64,000 bases of DNA from CAYMPW01 sp964392725. GTDB lineage: Archaea > Thermoplasmatota > Thermoplasmata > Methanomassiliicoccales > Methanomethylophilaceae. The position numbers were made by a program, and so were the translations under genes. Positions 16,835 to 24,389 of the stretch are shown here, piece by piece. The DNA lies in contig CAYMPW010000005.1 of assembly GCA_964392725.1 (NCBI GenBank), positions 1-64,000 on the forward strand. The letters run 5' to 3'. Every line of letters starts with the position of its first letter. The first letter of the stretch is position 1. The notes beneath the pieces were generated by a model. The model was not told where the DNA came from. It made no database searches and was given only the letters and a program-made list of their open reading frames with translations.

Positions 16835-17326
16835 ATGATCTGCGAAATGTGCGGTATAGAAGTACCCGTGACTAAACCGGTCTTCATAGAAGGTACAAAA
16901 CTCAGTGTTTGTATGAACTGTGCCAGATTCGGAGATGAGAACAAAGCAGGAGGTCCTTCAGGAGCTCCAGTAACAGCAGGTGTTGTCGAAGAAAGACTTC
17001 AGAGACGCGAGAAAAGAATGTCCACTCGCAATATCTATGAGTCTTCCACAAGCGTTGAACTCGTCGATGATTTCGGACGTGAAGTTCGTGAAGCACGCGA
17101 AAGCAAAGGAATGACAATTGAAGAGTTTGCAAATTCCATTAACGAAAAGAAAGGAACAATTGCAAAAATTGAATCAAATAACATCATTCCCGATGACAAA
17201 TTAATTAAAAAGCTTGAAAAAGCACTTGGAATTTCACTCAGAGAAACTGTACAGACCGGTGTTTCTGTCGGTAGTCGTAAATCTGCAGGTGGAATGACAC
17301 TCAGCAATTTCATCAAAAAAGAATGA
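16835..17326 (+). CDS. Archaeal multiprotein-bridging factor MBF1
   Basis: A 163-residue protein with an N-terminal zinc ribbon (C-E-M-C-G near 3-7 and C-M-N-C-A near 26-30), a flexible middle, and a Cro-type helix-turn-helix (about 80-135) containing R-E-A-R-E-S-K-G-M-T-I-E-E-F-A. This is the archaeal MBF1 architecture; the protein is reported to associate with ribosomes in some archaea. Converges on the DUF2240 gene with no space between stop codons. Confidence 0.9.
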   Translation: MICEMCGIEVPVTKPVFIEGTKLSVCMNCARFGDENKAGGPSGAPVTAGVVEERLQRREKRMSTRNIYESSTSVELVDDFGREVREARESKGMTIEEFANSINEKKGTIAKIESNNIIPDDKLIKKLEKALGISLRETVQTGVSVGSRKSAGGMTLSNFIKKE

Positions 17327-17824
17327 TTATTTGCTGGAAACAATAGAATATGTCGCGTCGATGTATTTCGATACATCAACGCCATATTCTTTCAAAACAA
17401 TCAATCCTGCAACTTCGATGTCTATGTTCATTTTTTTCTGAACATTATTACACAATGCAGGGAATTTTTTTGGTAAACCCGACTCGTTAGCCAATTCAAT
17501 AAGGGTATGGAACATATCTGGAGGCAAGGGTTGATTTTCTTTCGCTTTGGGCGATTCTATTTTTATAAAATCAAGAAGGTCTGTAGAAGGTTTGTACGCA
17601 ACCGGAACATCAATTTCAGATTCATTGAAATTGGGTTTTAAGTATTCTCCACTTTTTTCTAAAACAGCACGGCTGATCAACACTTTGAGAATTTCTTCCG
17701 CATCTTTGTACGGCATCCATCTGAGATCCATAGAAACTCCCATTAAGAATTCCTTCTCAGTAATCACGCTTTTTCCTTTATTGCGAAAAAACGCCGCGAC
17801 GAACATGATCAGTTTGTCCTGCAT
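17327..17824 (-). CDS. DUF2240-like archaeal protein
   Basis: A 165-residue protein with an N-terminal winged-helix-like part (F-M-G-V-S-M-D-L-R-W near 27-36), a short P-N-F middle and a helical C-terminal part ending K-Y-I-D-A-T-Y. It resembles archaeal DUF2240, a family of unknown function sometimes listed as a predicted regulator. The stop is immediately adjacent to that of convergent MBF1. Divergent from rpoK across a 133-bp interval with inverted repeats. Confidence 0.65.
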   Translation of the reverse strand: MQDKLIMFVAAFFRNKGKSVITEKEFLMGVSMDLRWMPYKDAEEILKVLISRAVLEKSGEYLKPNFNESEIDVPVAYKPSTDLLDFIKIESPKAKENQPLPPDMFHTLIELANESGLPKKFPALCNNVQKKMNIDIEVAGLIVLKEYGVDVSKYIDATYSIVSSK

Positions 17825-17868
17825 GAGTGCCCCAATGCTCTAGTTTGTAAAAAAAGTTTCTCTTCTCT

Positions 17869-17941
17869 CGCGCGCGCGTTATTAGTTAGCTTAACTAACA
17901 GTAAAAATAAAGACGCGACGCGCGTGTGCAAAAGTATATAA
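17869..17941 (+). promoter_or_regulatory. rpoK-rpsB promoter with two CG boxes, an inverted repeat and TATA
   Basis: A run of alternating CG (17869-17878) is followed by the inverted repeat TTAGTTA-GCT-TAACTAA (17882-17898), a second CG-rich box (17912-17926) and AAGTATATAA (17932-17941). The TATA centre lies about 22 nt before ATG 17958. The arrangement resembles other promoters in this window. Confidence 0.5.
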
Positions 17942-17957
17942 CCAAGACCTATCTATC

Positions 17958-18155
17958 ATGATTTATCCTGATGGTGAACTGCAAATGAAGTACACTAGAT
18001 TCGAAAAAGCAAGAATAATCGGTTCGAGGGCTCTCCAGATTTCATATGGAGCACCTGTCCTTGTGGATTGTCCCGAGGATGTAATCGACCCAATTGACAT
18101 TGCATTGTTGGAATTTGATATGGGCATGGTCCCGATAACAGTTATCAGGGATTGA
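17958..18155 (+). CDS. rpoK: DNA-directed RNA polymerase subunit K (Rpb6 homologue)
   Basis: Small subunit bracing the RNA polymerase core. The conserved R-F-E-K-A-R-I-I-G-S-R-A-L-Q-I-S segment (about 14-29) and the D-P-I-D-I-A-L-L-E-F end are diagnostic. The listed start gives 65 residues; ATG 17985 would give 56, closer to the core family, and cannot be excluded because TATA spacing only roughly fits leaderless initiation at 17958. Co-transcribed with rpsB. Confidence 0.9.
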   Translation: MIYPDGELQMKYTRFEKARIIGSRALQISYGAPVLVDCPEDVIDPIDIALLEFDMGMVPITVIRD

Positions 18156-18170
18156 TAAAGAGGCTTATAC

Positions 18171-18782
18171 ATGAGTGAAGCGGAAAACGTTGAATTGCTG
18201 ATCGCAGAAGACACATATCTTACATCCGGTGTTCACATCGGAACTCAGCAGAAAAGCGCAGACATGAAAGATTTCATATACAAGGTCAGACAGGACGGAC
18301 TTTACGTTCTCGATGTCAAAAAGACCGATGAGAGAATCAGGGCAACAGCAAAATTCCTTGCCCGTTTCGATCCTAAAAGAATTCTTGTTGTATCTGCAAG
18401 GCAGTACGGACAGAGACCTGCAAGGGAATTCTCAAAAGCAATCGGAGCACCCGCATTCGCAGGTCGTTTCGTCCCCGGTACACTTACCAACCCTGTGCAC
18501 CCCGGATACATCGAACCCGATGTACTTGTTGTTACAGATCCTGCAGCAGATAAACAGGCACTTGCAGAAGCACTCAACCTTGGAATCCCCATAATTGCAT
18601 TGTGCGATGCAAACAACGAAACCAGAAACGTTGATCTCGTTCTTCCTACAAACAACAAAGGAAGACGTGCACTCGCATGCGTATACTGGCTTCTTACAAG
18701 GGAAGTTCTCATCGCCAGGGGCGATTTGAAAGACCCCGCCGATTTCAACATGGAAATCGACGACTTCGAAGCAAGACTTTGA
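18171..18782 (+). CDS. rpsB: 30S ribosomal protein uS2
   Basis: Archaeal uS2, 203 residues, with T-S-G-V-H-I-G-T-Q near 17-25, the G-R-F-V-P-G-T-L-T-N-P segment near 100 and the I-A-L-C-D-A-N-N-E-T segment near 143. Located at the head-body junction of the small subunit. The usual archaeal neighbours rpl13, rps9, rpoN and enolase are absent; only rpoK is retained next to it. Followed by a hairpin. Confidence 0.95.
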   Translation: MSEAENVELLIAEDTYLTSGVHIGTQQKSADMKDFIYKVRQDGLYVLDVKKTDERIRATAKFLARFDPKRILVVSARQYGQRPAREFSKAIGAPAFAGRFVPGTLTNPVHPGYIEPDVLVVTDPAADKQALAEALNLGIPIIALCDANNETRNVDLVLPTNNKGRRALACVYWLLTREVLIARGDLKDPADFNMEIDDFEARL

Positions 18783-18811
18783 TTTTGTTTATCCAAACAT
18801 TCAAACTTTTT

Positions 18812-18840
18812 ACTTTATCCCCCTTTCTGGGGGGAAAAGT
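18812..18840 (+). terminator. Hairpin terminator after rpsB
   Basis: A CCCCC/GGGGG stem (18819-18823 and 18829-18833) extended by ACTTT/AAAGT-type flanks around a 5-nt TTTCT loop, then TTTAATTTTTAAC. It begins about 30 nt after the rpsB stop. Confidence 0.55.
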
Positions 18841-18898
18841 TTAATTTTTAACAATTTAAGCAAGGGATTATTTTATATCTAAACCTCATTTTGGAATT

Positions 18899-19465
18899 AT
18901 GATTTCAAATTCTTCTTTCTGTGAGGAATGTGGTGAAAACCTAGCGGACGGTGTAAAGTTCTGTCCAAAATGTGGAACACGCGTTCCTGGCAGAAGTCCG
19001 GAACAGGTAGTTGCTGAAAAAGAATCAATTCGTTCTGCACTGTACAGTCGTTTACAGTGGAGCGGAATTCTAGCATTGATTGTCGGTCTTCCTTTGTTGT
19101 TCATAGGAATTTATATTCTGGTCGATATCAATGAAATTTTGAATTTCCTCATAACAGATCCTTATACATCTGCACTGATTAAAGAGTATGGATTAAGTGA
19201 AGAAGAGCTCAGATCCATCGTAACATATGCAGGAAACATTGCAATTGTCAGTGGAGTATGTAATGTACTTTCAGCAATATTGTGTTTCATACGCAGATAT
19301 TACATTCTCGCAATTATCTTATGTTTCGTAGGTGCAATAACTGCAATCAGCGGTTTCTTCATGCTTCTGATTGGTCTTCTTGCATTCTGGTTCATGCTTT
19401 CTTCAAAACTTGCATTCAAGGAAAAAGAAGCAGAATTGGAAGAAGTTCTTCAAAATATAAGATGA
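18899..19465 (+). CDS. Zinc-ribbon membrane protein, unknown function
   Basis: A 188-residue protein with an N-terminal four-cysteine zinc ribbon (C-E-E-C-G..F-C-P-K-C-G, about 8-25), a short linker and about three to four membrane helices (near 50-75, 115-135 and 138-172), ending in a charged Glu-rich tail. Such ribbon-plus-membrane proteins are common in archaea with no assigned role. The first two hundred bases are more AT-rich than the neighbours. Converges on the RPA-associated gene across a C11T11 tract and a hairpin. Confidence 0.65.
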   Translation: MISNSSFCEECGENLADGVKFCPKCGTRVPGRSPEQVVAEKESIRSALYSRLQWSGILALIVGLPLLFIGIYILVDINEILNFLITDPYTSALIKEYGLSEEELRSIVTYAGNIAIVSGVCNVLSAILCFIRRYYILAIILCFVGAITAISGFFMLLIGLLAFWFMLSSKLAFKEKEAELEEVLQNIR

Positions 19466-19473
19466 GGGGAATT

Positions 19474-19495
19474 CCCCCCCCCCCTTTTTTTTTTT
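19474..19495. repeat. C11T11 homopolymer tract between convergent genes
   Basis: Eleven C (19474-19484) followed by eleven T (19485-19495). The first four C also close the palindrome GGGGAATTCCCC (19466-19477). Such runs are prone to slippage, both in the cell and in sequencing, so the exact length is uncertain. The tract is outside coding sequence. Confidence 0.85.
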
Positions 19496-19497
19496 AA

Positions 19498-19518
19498 ACG
19501 GCCTTATGGCCGTGTTTT
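19498..19518. terminator. Hairpin terminator between convergent genes
   Basis: ACGGCC (19498-19503) pairs with GGCCGT (19508-19513) over a 4-nt loop, followed by GTTTTT on the plus strand and preceded by the T11 run, which is an A-run on the other strand. It lies 33 nt after the upstream stop and 3 bp from the convergent stop. Confidence 0.6.
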
Positions 19519-19520
19519 TC

Positions 19521-20417
19521 TTAGATACGTTTGAGATGTTTGAGATTTGGTTCGTAAACCAATCCTTTATCCATCAAAACATTGGAAATTTCTTCGAGTT
19601 CATCTTCTGTGATGCCCTCGTCTTCTGCACGTCTCAATAATTCTTCGCGAGGTGCACCCAATCCATTTGTATCAAGCTCATCCAGGAGACTAAGAATAAT
19701 GTCTTCTTTATCTCCACTTGTTTGACCGCCCTCATCGATTTCAATTTCTTCGGGTTCATCAAGTGTAACATCCTCAGGAAGTCCGAAATCAATATTTTTC
19801 TCGGGTAAAAGTATGCGTAAAGCATTCTGAATACTTTTGAGATATGTGGTGGAATCCGGGAACCCATATTCATCCAAAGCTGTGATTATACCATTCGCTT
19901 CATGTGCTGTGAATCCCATTTTCTCAAGATCTTTTTCAGATGCATCGGGGGTGTTCAAAGCTTTTTTCATTCCATTGAGGCGAGACCACATAGATTGTGC
20001 AGCTTCCAAAATCCATTCATTACGGGTTTCTTCGGTTATGTTTACGATGGTTTCAGGGCGAACTGTCACAAACACTCTTTTGTCGTCCGTAACATATGTA
20101 CGTACTTTTCCAACGACTGCAACAAAAGATGGAACTTCCAAATCCGCAATTGCTGCAGCTGCTTCAGGTTGATATCTTCCAACATTGATGAAATAATTAC
20201 CAGAAACATCTTGGATTCTTCCTTTCCAGAGTGGTTCATCATCATTTCCAACGTTTTCTTTCTCTGTGAGTACTCCTGCAATCAAAATTCTATTAACTTT
20301 TGTTCCTAAACGGGTAACAAGGTATGAAGGTGCTTTTTCGTCTTCACCCTTTAATTCCAACGTTGATGTATTGAGTTCAGAAGAGAATACTCTCCATGCT
20401 GTCTCTCTTGCAATCAT
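19521..20417 (-). CDS. RPA-associated protein (COG3390-type)
   Basis: A 298-residue OB-fold protein that partners the archaeal RPA encoded just upstream. The N-terminal half has the OB region (L-G-T-K-V-N-R-I-L-I-A-G-V-L near 38-51, I-N-V-G-R-Y-Q near 76), the middle and C-terminal half are acidic and helical, ending in a small winged-helix-like tail. Archaeal RPA genes are commonly followed by such a gene. The 4-nt overlap with rpa indicates coupled translation and probably a fixed complex. Confidence 0.8.
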   Translation of the reverse strand: MIARETAWRVFSSELNTSTLELKGEDEKAPSYLVTRLGTKVNRILIAGVLTEKENVGNDDEPLWKGRIQDVSGNYFINVGRYQPEAAAAIADLEVPSFVAVVGKVRTYVTDDKRVFVTVRPETIVNITEETRNEWILEAAQSMWSRLNGMKKALNTPDASEKDLEKMGFTAHEANGIITALDEYGFPDSTTYLKSIQNALRILLPEKNIDFGLPEDVTLDEPEEIEIDEGGQTSGDKEDIILSLLDELDTNGLGAPREELLRRAEDEGITEDELEEISNVLMDKGLVYEPNLKHLKRI

Positions 20418-21733
20418 AATGCCGCCTCCACATCACTAAGAAGTTTTTCAGCATCTTTGGATACATCTGGTTTTTCAGCATCCGCTTCTTGAACAATCAT
20501 ACTAAGTCCATAATCATCACTCATGACATTTCCTTTGATTGTGAGTTTCTGCATCATAATTTTTTCACCGAGTGAAGATGCGACAATTGACGAATCTCCT
20601 CTTGTTTTTGCAAGTTCGGTTGCAATGCCTAATGTAACACCTGTGAGCTTTTCTGTAAGTTCACGATTCAAAATCGTACTAATCGCACCGGTTCCATCAT
20701 CGATAATGAGTTTCATTCTAAGGTCGTATACTCCCTCCACCTTTCCATGTGCTGTACATTCATCATTGAGAACGGAACGATTACACTCGGGACATCTGCG
20801 AATAAGTCCACTTCCCTGTCTAATGCTGACAACAGATCCGGTGACAATCATATCGAGTCCACCGCCAATCGCAACCAATTGTCCGATTGTTTTTTTGTTT
20901 CCTTCTATCTCGATATTTCCAAAAGTATCGTCTACACGGCTAAGCGTGCATCTGTCACCCATATTGAGCTGGGGAATACCTCTCCATGCACGTACATATG
21001 CGTTTTCGATACGAATTGTTTCTCCTTCTTTCAAAGAGTAATCATTCCATGCAGAATACTGAATTTTTCCTGTATCATCTGCGATTATTCCAGACCAAAC
21101 CTGTTTTGGTTCGCCCTGTACTGTAATGTTACGGGTTTCAACAGAAATAATGCGGCCTGTAACCGAAATATTTCCAATTCCGTCTTTAATTTCTCCGATT
21201 TTAGCTTCGGTAGGTGCAAGTGAAAGTGATCTGTCAGGCATTTCTATTTTGACATCGCTGGATTCAATTTTTCCACGATTGCCCATATTTACCTGAACCT
21301 TGTCATTCCATACCTTTGTATACACATTTTTGAAAACGTATACGCAACCTTTCTCCAATTCCTGTCCTTTGTCTTCCCAAATTGTGAATGAACAAGATCC
21401 GGTTTCGTCGCCTATAATTCCTGAAATTATCTTTTTCGCAGATCCTTTTACGTTGACTGTTTTTCTATCAACATATACAGCTCTTGCAGTAATGTCGACA
21501 CAAGGTTCATTTCCGCGAAGCTCGCCAATCTTTTTTACGACAGATTCAGCAGTTACAAAAGATGTATCGGTCTCACCATATTTTCTGATGATTCCTCTTT
21601 TAGCGGCATCAATAGACGTTTGATAGCTGTTCAGGTATGTGTCGAGTTCTTTGATTATTGTATCCTCGTCGACCTTTCCGTTAAGCACCCTTTTGAGTTC
21701 TTCTATGTGGGGTGTTAGTTCTTCCATATTCAT
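20414..21733 (-). CDS. rpa: Replication protein A, large single-strand DNA-binding protein
   Basis: A 439-residue protein with three OB folds (roughly 55-150, 165-255 and 270-375) and an internal zinc finger (C-P-E-C-N..C-x-A-H) in the third, the layout of euryarchaeal RPA41. It coats single-stranded DNA in replication and repair. ATG 21733 was chosen over ATG 21763 because AAGGAG lies 10 nt upstream of it; the longer form would add ten residues. Overlaps the downstream RPA-associated gene by 4 nt. Confidence 0.86.
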   Translation of the reverse strand: MNMEELTPHIEELKRVLNGKVDEDTIIKELDTYLNSYQTSIDAAKRGIIRKYGETDTSFVTAESVVKKIGELRGNEPCVDITARAVYVDRKTVNVKGSAKKIISGIIGDETGSCSFTIWEDKGQELEKGCVYVFKNVYTKVWNDKVQVNMGNRGKIESSDVKIEMPDRSLSLAPTEAKIGEIKDGIGNISVTGRIISVETRNITVQGEPKQVWSGIIADDTGKIQYSAWNDYSLKEGETIRIENAYVRAWRGIPQLNMGDRCTLSRVDDTFGNIEIEGNKKTIGQLVAIGGGLDMIVTGSVVSIRQGSGLIRRCPECNRSVLNDECTAHGKVEGVYDLRMKLIIDDGTGAISTILNRELTEKLTGVTLGIATELAKTRGDSSIVASSLGEKIMMQKLTIKGNVMSDDYGLSMIVQEADAEKPDVSKDAEKLLSDVEAAL

Positions 21734-21844
21734 TTTATCGACTCCTTGCTTTGTTGCAAGCATACAGATATGCCCTTCTCCCCTTTTAAGTTATACGGGG
21801 GGTACACCGAAAGTAGTGTTCATTTCCCGCGGAAGACAGCCAAC

Positions 21845-21854
21845 GTTTATATCC
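21845..21854 (+). promoter_or_regulatory. TATA box of purP
   Basis: GTTTATATCC is centred 25 nt before ATG 21874, consistent with a leaderless mRNA. The 140-bp interval between rpa and purP contains nothing else I can name. Confidence 0.5.
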
Positions 21855-21873
21855 TTAAAATCTATCTAATGAT

Positions 21874-22947
21874 ATGGTTCCCAAAAAGAAGATCGATGAG
21901 ATTCTTGAAGAGTATGATCCAAAGGACATAACAATCGCAACATTATGTTCTCATTCATCTTTACAGATCTTCCACGGCGCGCGCAAGTTAGGATTCAAGA
22001 CTAAAGGTCTTACTATTTCTCACAGTACAAAATATTATGATGCATTTCCTTTGGCAAAACCAGATGAAATTGTAAAGTACAAAGATTTTGATGAAATGGA
22101 AGAACGTGTATCCGAACTTTATGATGAAAATGTTGTTTTAATTCCCCACGGATCTTTTGTAGAATACATGGGTCCAAAGAGATTCGAAGATTTCCTTGTA
22201 CCTTCATATGGAAATCGTGCAGTTCTCCAGTGGGAGTCAGACAGAGACAGTCAGAGAGAATGGATTACGTCCGCAGGTGTTGCAATGCCTCGTGCAATTA
22301 CAGACGCTCGTGAAATTTCAGAACCTGTTCTTGTGAAATATCACGGAGCAAAAGGAGGTCGTGGGTTCTTTATCGCAAAAGATTATCCAGATTTCAAAAT
22401 GTCAATCGACAGCACTCAGCCGTATACGATTCAGGAGTACTGCCTTGGAACCAGGTATTATCTCCACTTCTTCTACGATGCAAATAAAACAGACGGATAC
22501 AGATGTGCAGCAGGAGGTTCGGTAGAACTTCTCTCCATCGATCGTCGTGATGAAACAAACATTGATGAAATGTACAAACTTGGATCGATTGAAGATGCAA
22601 AGAGGCACGGCCTTTACCCATCTTTTGTAGTAACTGGAAATGCTCCGGTTGTTATCCGTGAATCTCTTCTTCCAAAAGCTTTCGAAATGGCTGAAAAAGT
22701 CGTTAACCGTTCATATGAACTCTTTGGAGGCATGTGGGGTCCATTCTGTTTAGAAACAGTCGTTACAGATAAATTGGAATTCAAAGTCTTTGAAATTTCA
22801 ACCAGAATTGTAGCTGGAACAAATCCCTTCATTTCCGGATCACCTTATGCCGACCTTGTATATCCCGGTCTCAGCACAGGTGGAAGAATTGCGATGGATA
22901 TCAAATCCGCTGCAGAAAATAATAAACTTAGCGATATCGTGTCGTGA
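21874..22947 (+). CDS. purP: FAICAR synthetase PurP (formate-dependent)
   Basis: ATP-grasp ligase of 357 residues that formylates AICAR with formate and ATP, the archaeal route in purine synthesis. Family marks include A-T-L-C-S-H-S-S-L-Q-I near 22-32, the I-P-H-G-S-F-V-E-Y segment near 90, V-K-Y-H-G-A-K-G-G-R-G-F-F near 150, and the C-terminal E-I-S-T-R-I-V-A-G-T-N near 305. The same window also encodes PurH, whose formyltransferase domain does the same step with 10-formyltetrahydrofolate. Single-gene unit ending in a hairpin. Confidence 0.93.
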   Translation: MVPKKKIDEILEEYDPKDITIATLCSHSSLQIFHGARKLGFKTKGLTISHSTKYYDAFPLAKPDEIVKYKDFDEMEERVSELYDENVVLIPHGSFVEYMGPKRFEDFLVPSYGNRAVLQWESDRDSQREWITSAGVAMPRAITDAREISEPVLVKYHGAKGGRGFFIAKDYPDFKMSIDSTQPYTIQEYCLGTRYYLHFFYDANKTDGYRCAAGGSVELLSIDRRDETNIDEMYKLGSIEDAKRHGLYPSFVVTGNAPVVIRESLLPKAFEMAEKVVNRSYELFGGMWGPFCLETVVTDKLEFKVFEISTRIVAGTNPFISGSPYADLVYPGLSTGGRIAMDIKSAAENNKLSDIVS

Positions 22948-22951
22948 TTTC

Positions 22952-22986
22952 ATTCGGCGTGTAAAGCACGCCGAATTTCTTTTTTC
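22952..22986 (+). terminator. Hairpin terminator after purP
   Basis: A perfect 10-bp stem, ATTCGGCGTG (22952-22961) with CACGCCGAAT (22967-22976), a 5-nt loop, then TTCTTTTTTC. It is the clearest bacterial-style terminator in the window. Confidence 0.75.
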
Positions 22987-23007
22987 AATAATTCATTTAT
23001 AAACAAA

Positions 23008-23054
23008 TGCGCGCGTTAGAGAATCCTTTAATTACATCAAATGGCATAAGGAGA
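23008..23054 (+). promoter_or_regulatory. Promoter of the aminotransferase gene with CG box
   Basis: GCGCGCG (23010-23015 core) lies just before CTTTAATTA (23026-23034), the TATA candidate, 36-44 nt before ATG 23070; this leaves a leader of roughly 10-15 nt. AAGGAGA follows at 23048-23054. Confidence 0.4.
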
Positions 23055-23069
23055 TATTAGCAAGGCGAT

Positions 23070-24227
23070 ATGATGGTTTCCCAGAGACTACAGCAAGTTC
23101 CTGTATCAGGTACTGTAAGTATTTCGAACATGGTTAGCAAATTAAAAGCTGAAGGGATGGACATCGTTTCATTTTCCATGGGCGAACCCGATTTTTCAAC
23201 ACCCGCGAACGTAATTGATTCTTGTGTCAATTCTTTGCAATCCGGATTTACTCATTACACGCCTTCCGCAGGAATTCCGACCTTACGTGAAGCTATCGCA
23301 AAAATATCGTCTGAAAACAATGGAATTCCATGTTCTGCAAAGAATGTTCTCGTTACGCCTACAAAACAGGCAATATTCATGATTGCATTGGGATACATCA
23401 ATCCTGGCGATGAAGTTATTTTGGCAGATCCATCATGGGTTTCATATGAAGCATGCGTTCGTCTTGCAGGCGGCGTTCCAGTCTTTGTTCCAACAAAATT
23501 CGAAGACAATTATGTCATTGATCCCGCTTTGGTAGAAGCAGCAATTTCTCCAAAAACAAAGATGATTATTCTCAATACACCCTCGAATCCAACAGGTGCT
23601 GTTCAGCCCCCCGAGGTTCTCAAGGCTATTGCAGATATCGCAATCACACACGATATTTTGGTAATGTCTGATGAAATTTATGAGCACATTCTCTACGAAG
23701 GTGTACACAAATCTATTGCATCAATCCCAGACATGTTCTCCCGCACTATTACAGTATCAGGTTTATCAAAAACATATGCGATGACCGGATGGAGATTAGG
23801 TTGGGCAATTGCACCAGAAGCAGATATCGCAGCACTTAATAAACTTCAGACACACTCAATCACATGCTGTGCATCATTCACACAACCTGCAGCCGAAGAA
23901 GCTTTACTCGGCCCACAGGATGAAAAAGAAAAGATGGTTGCAACTTTTAAGAAGCGTCGTGATCTGGCACTTGATTTAATTAATGATATCAATGGTTTGG
24001 AATGCAATGTCCCACAGGGTGCTTTCTATCTGTTCCCCAAGTATGATGCTAAGATGACTTCCTTGGATTTAGCAGCAAAGTTGCTTAATGAAGGACACGT
24101 AGCGGTAACTCCCGGTTCCGCATTCGGACCTTGTGGTGAAGGATCATTTAGGATATCTTACGCAACCAGTGAAGACTTGATTATCGAAGGATTTTCAAGA
24201 ATTAAAAAGTGCATGAATAGCCTTTAA
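23070..24227 (+). CDS. Class I/II PLP aminotransferase, probably aspartate aminotransferase
   Basis: A 385-residue fold-type I enzyme. The PLP lysine is in S-G-L-S-K-T-Y-A-M-T-G-W-R-L-G-W near 230-245, with N-T-P-S-N-P-T-G near 166-173, S-D-E-I-Y near 195 and the substrate arginine in R-I-S-Y near 365. The closest pattern is archaeal and bacterial AspC type Ib, but substrate choice within this family cannot be read from motifs, and aromatic or branched substrates are possible. ATG 23073 is an equivalent start. Monocistronic, upstream of the serine genes. Confidence 0.85.
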   Translation: MMVSQRLQQVPVSGTVSISNMVSKLKAEGMDIVSFSMGEPDFSTPANVIDSCVNSLQSGFTHYTPSAGIPTLREAIAKISSENNGIPCSAKNVLVTPTKQAIFMIALGYINPGDEVILADPSWVSYEACVRLAGGVPVFVPTKFEDNYVIDPALVEAAISPKTKMIILNTPSNPTGAVQPPEVLKAIADIAITHDILVMSDEIYEHILYEGVHKSIASIPDMFSRTITVSGLSKTYAMTGWRLGWAIAPEADIAALNKLQTHSITCCASFTQPAAEEALLGPQDEKEKMVATFKKRRDLALDLINDINGLECNVPQGAFYLFPKYDAKMTSLDLAAKLLNEGHVAVTPGSAFGPCGEGSFRISYATSEDLIIEGFSRIKKCMNSL

Positions 24228-24290
24228 ATTCATTGGGTTTCAATGTCGTTTTAAAACGAATGTCCATTTATTCCAACTCTGGTTTTATGT

Positions 24291-24329
24291 ACGCGACGCG
24301 CGCCTGCGCGTAAGCTAAATAATAGGTGG
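24291..24329 (+). promoter_or_regulatory. Promoter of the serine operon with CG box
   Basis: A CG-rich box (24291-24310) is followed by CTAAATAATA (24315-24324), the best TATA element. The transcription start would be near 24345, giving a leader of about 45 nt that holds the hairpin at 24349-24373. Confidence 0.4.
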
Positions 24330-24348
24330 CCCATAGCCGAATCGTTTA

Positions 24349-24373
24349 CTTCGCGGTCTTAATACCGCCGAAG
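24349..24373 (+). promoter_or_regulatory. Leader hairpin before the serine operon
   Basis: CTTCGCGGT (24349-24357) pairs with ACCGCCGAAG (24364-24373) with one bulged C and a 6-nt loop. It ends 7 nt before the GAGGGAG ribosome site (24379-24385) of the TTG-started gene, so it is in the untranslated leader and could modulate initiation. No known riboswitch fits. Confidence 0.4.
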
Positions 24374-24389
24374 ATATCGAGGGAGAAAT

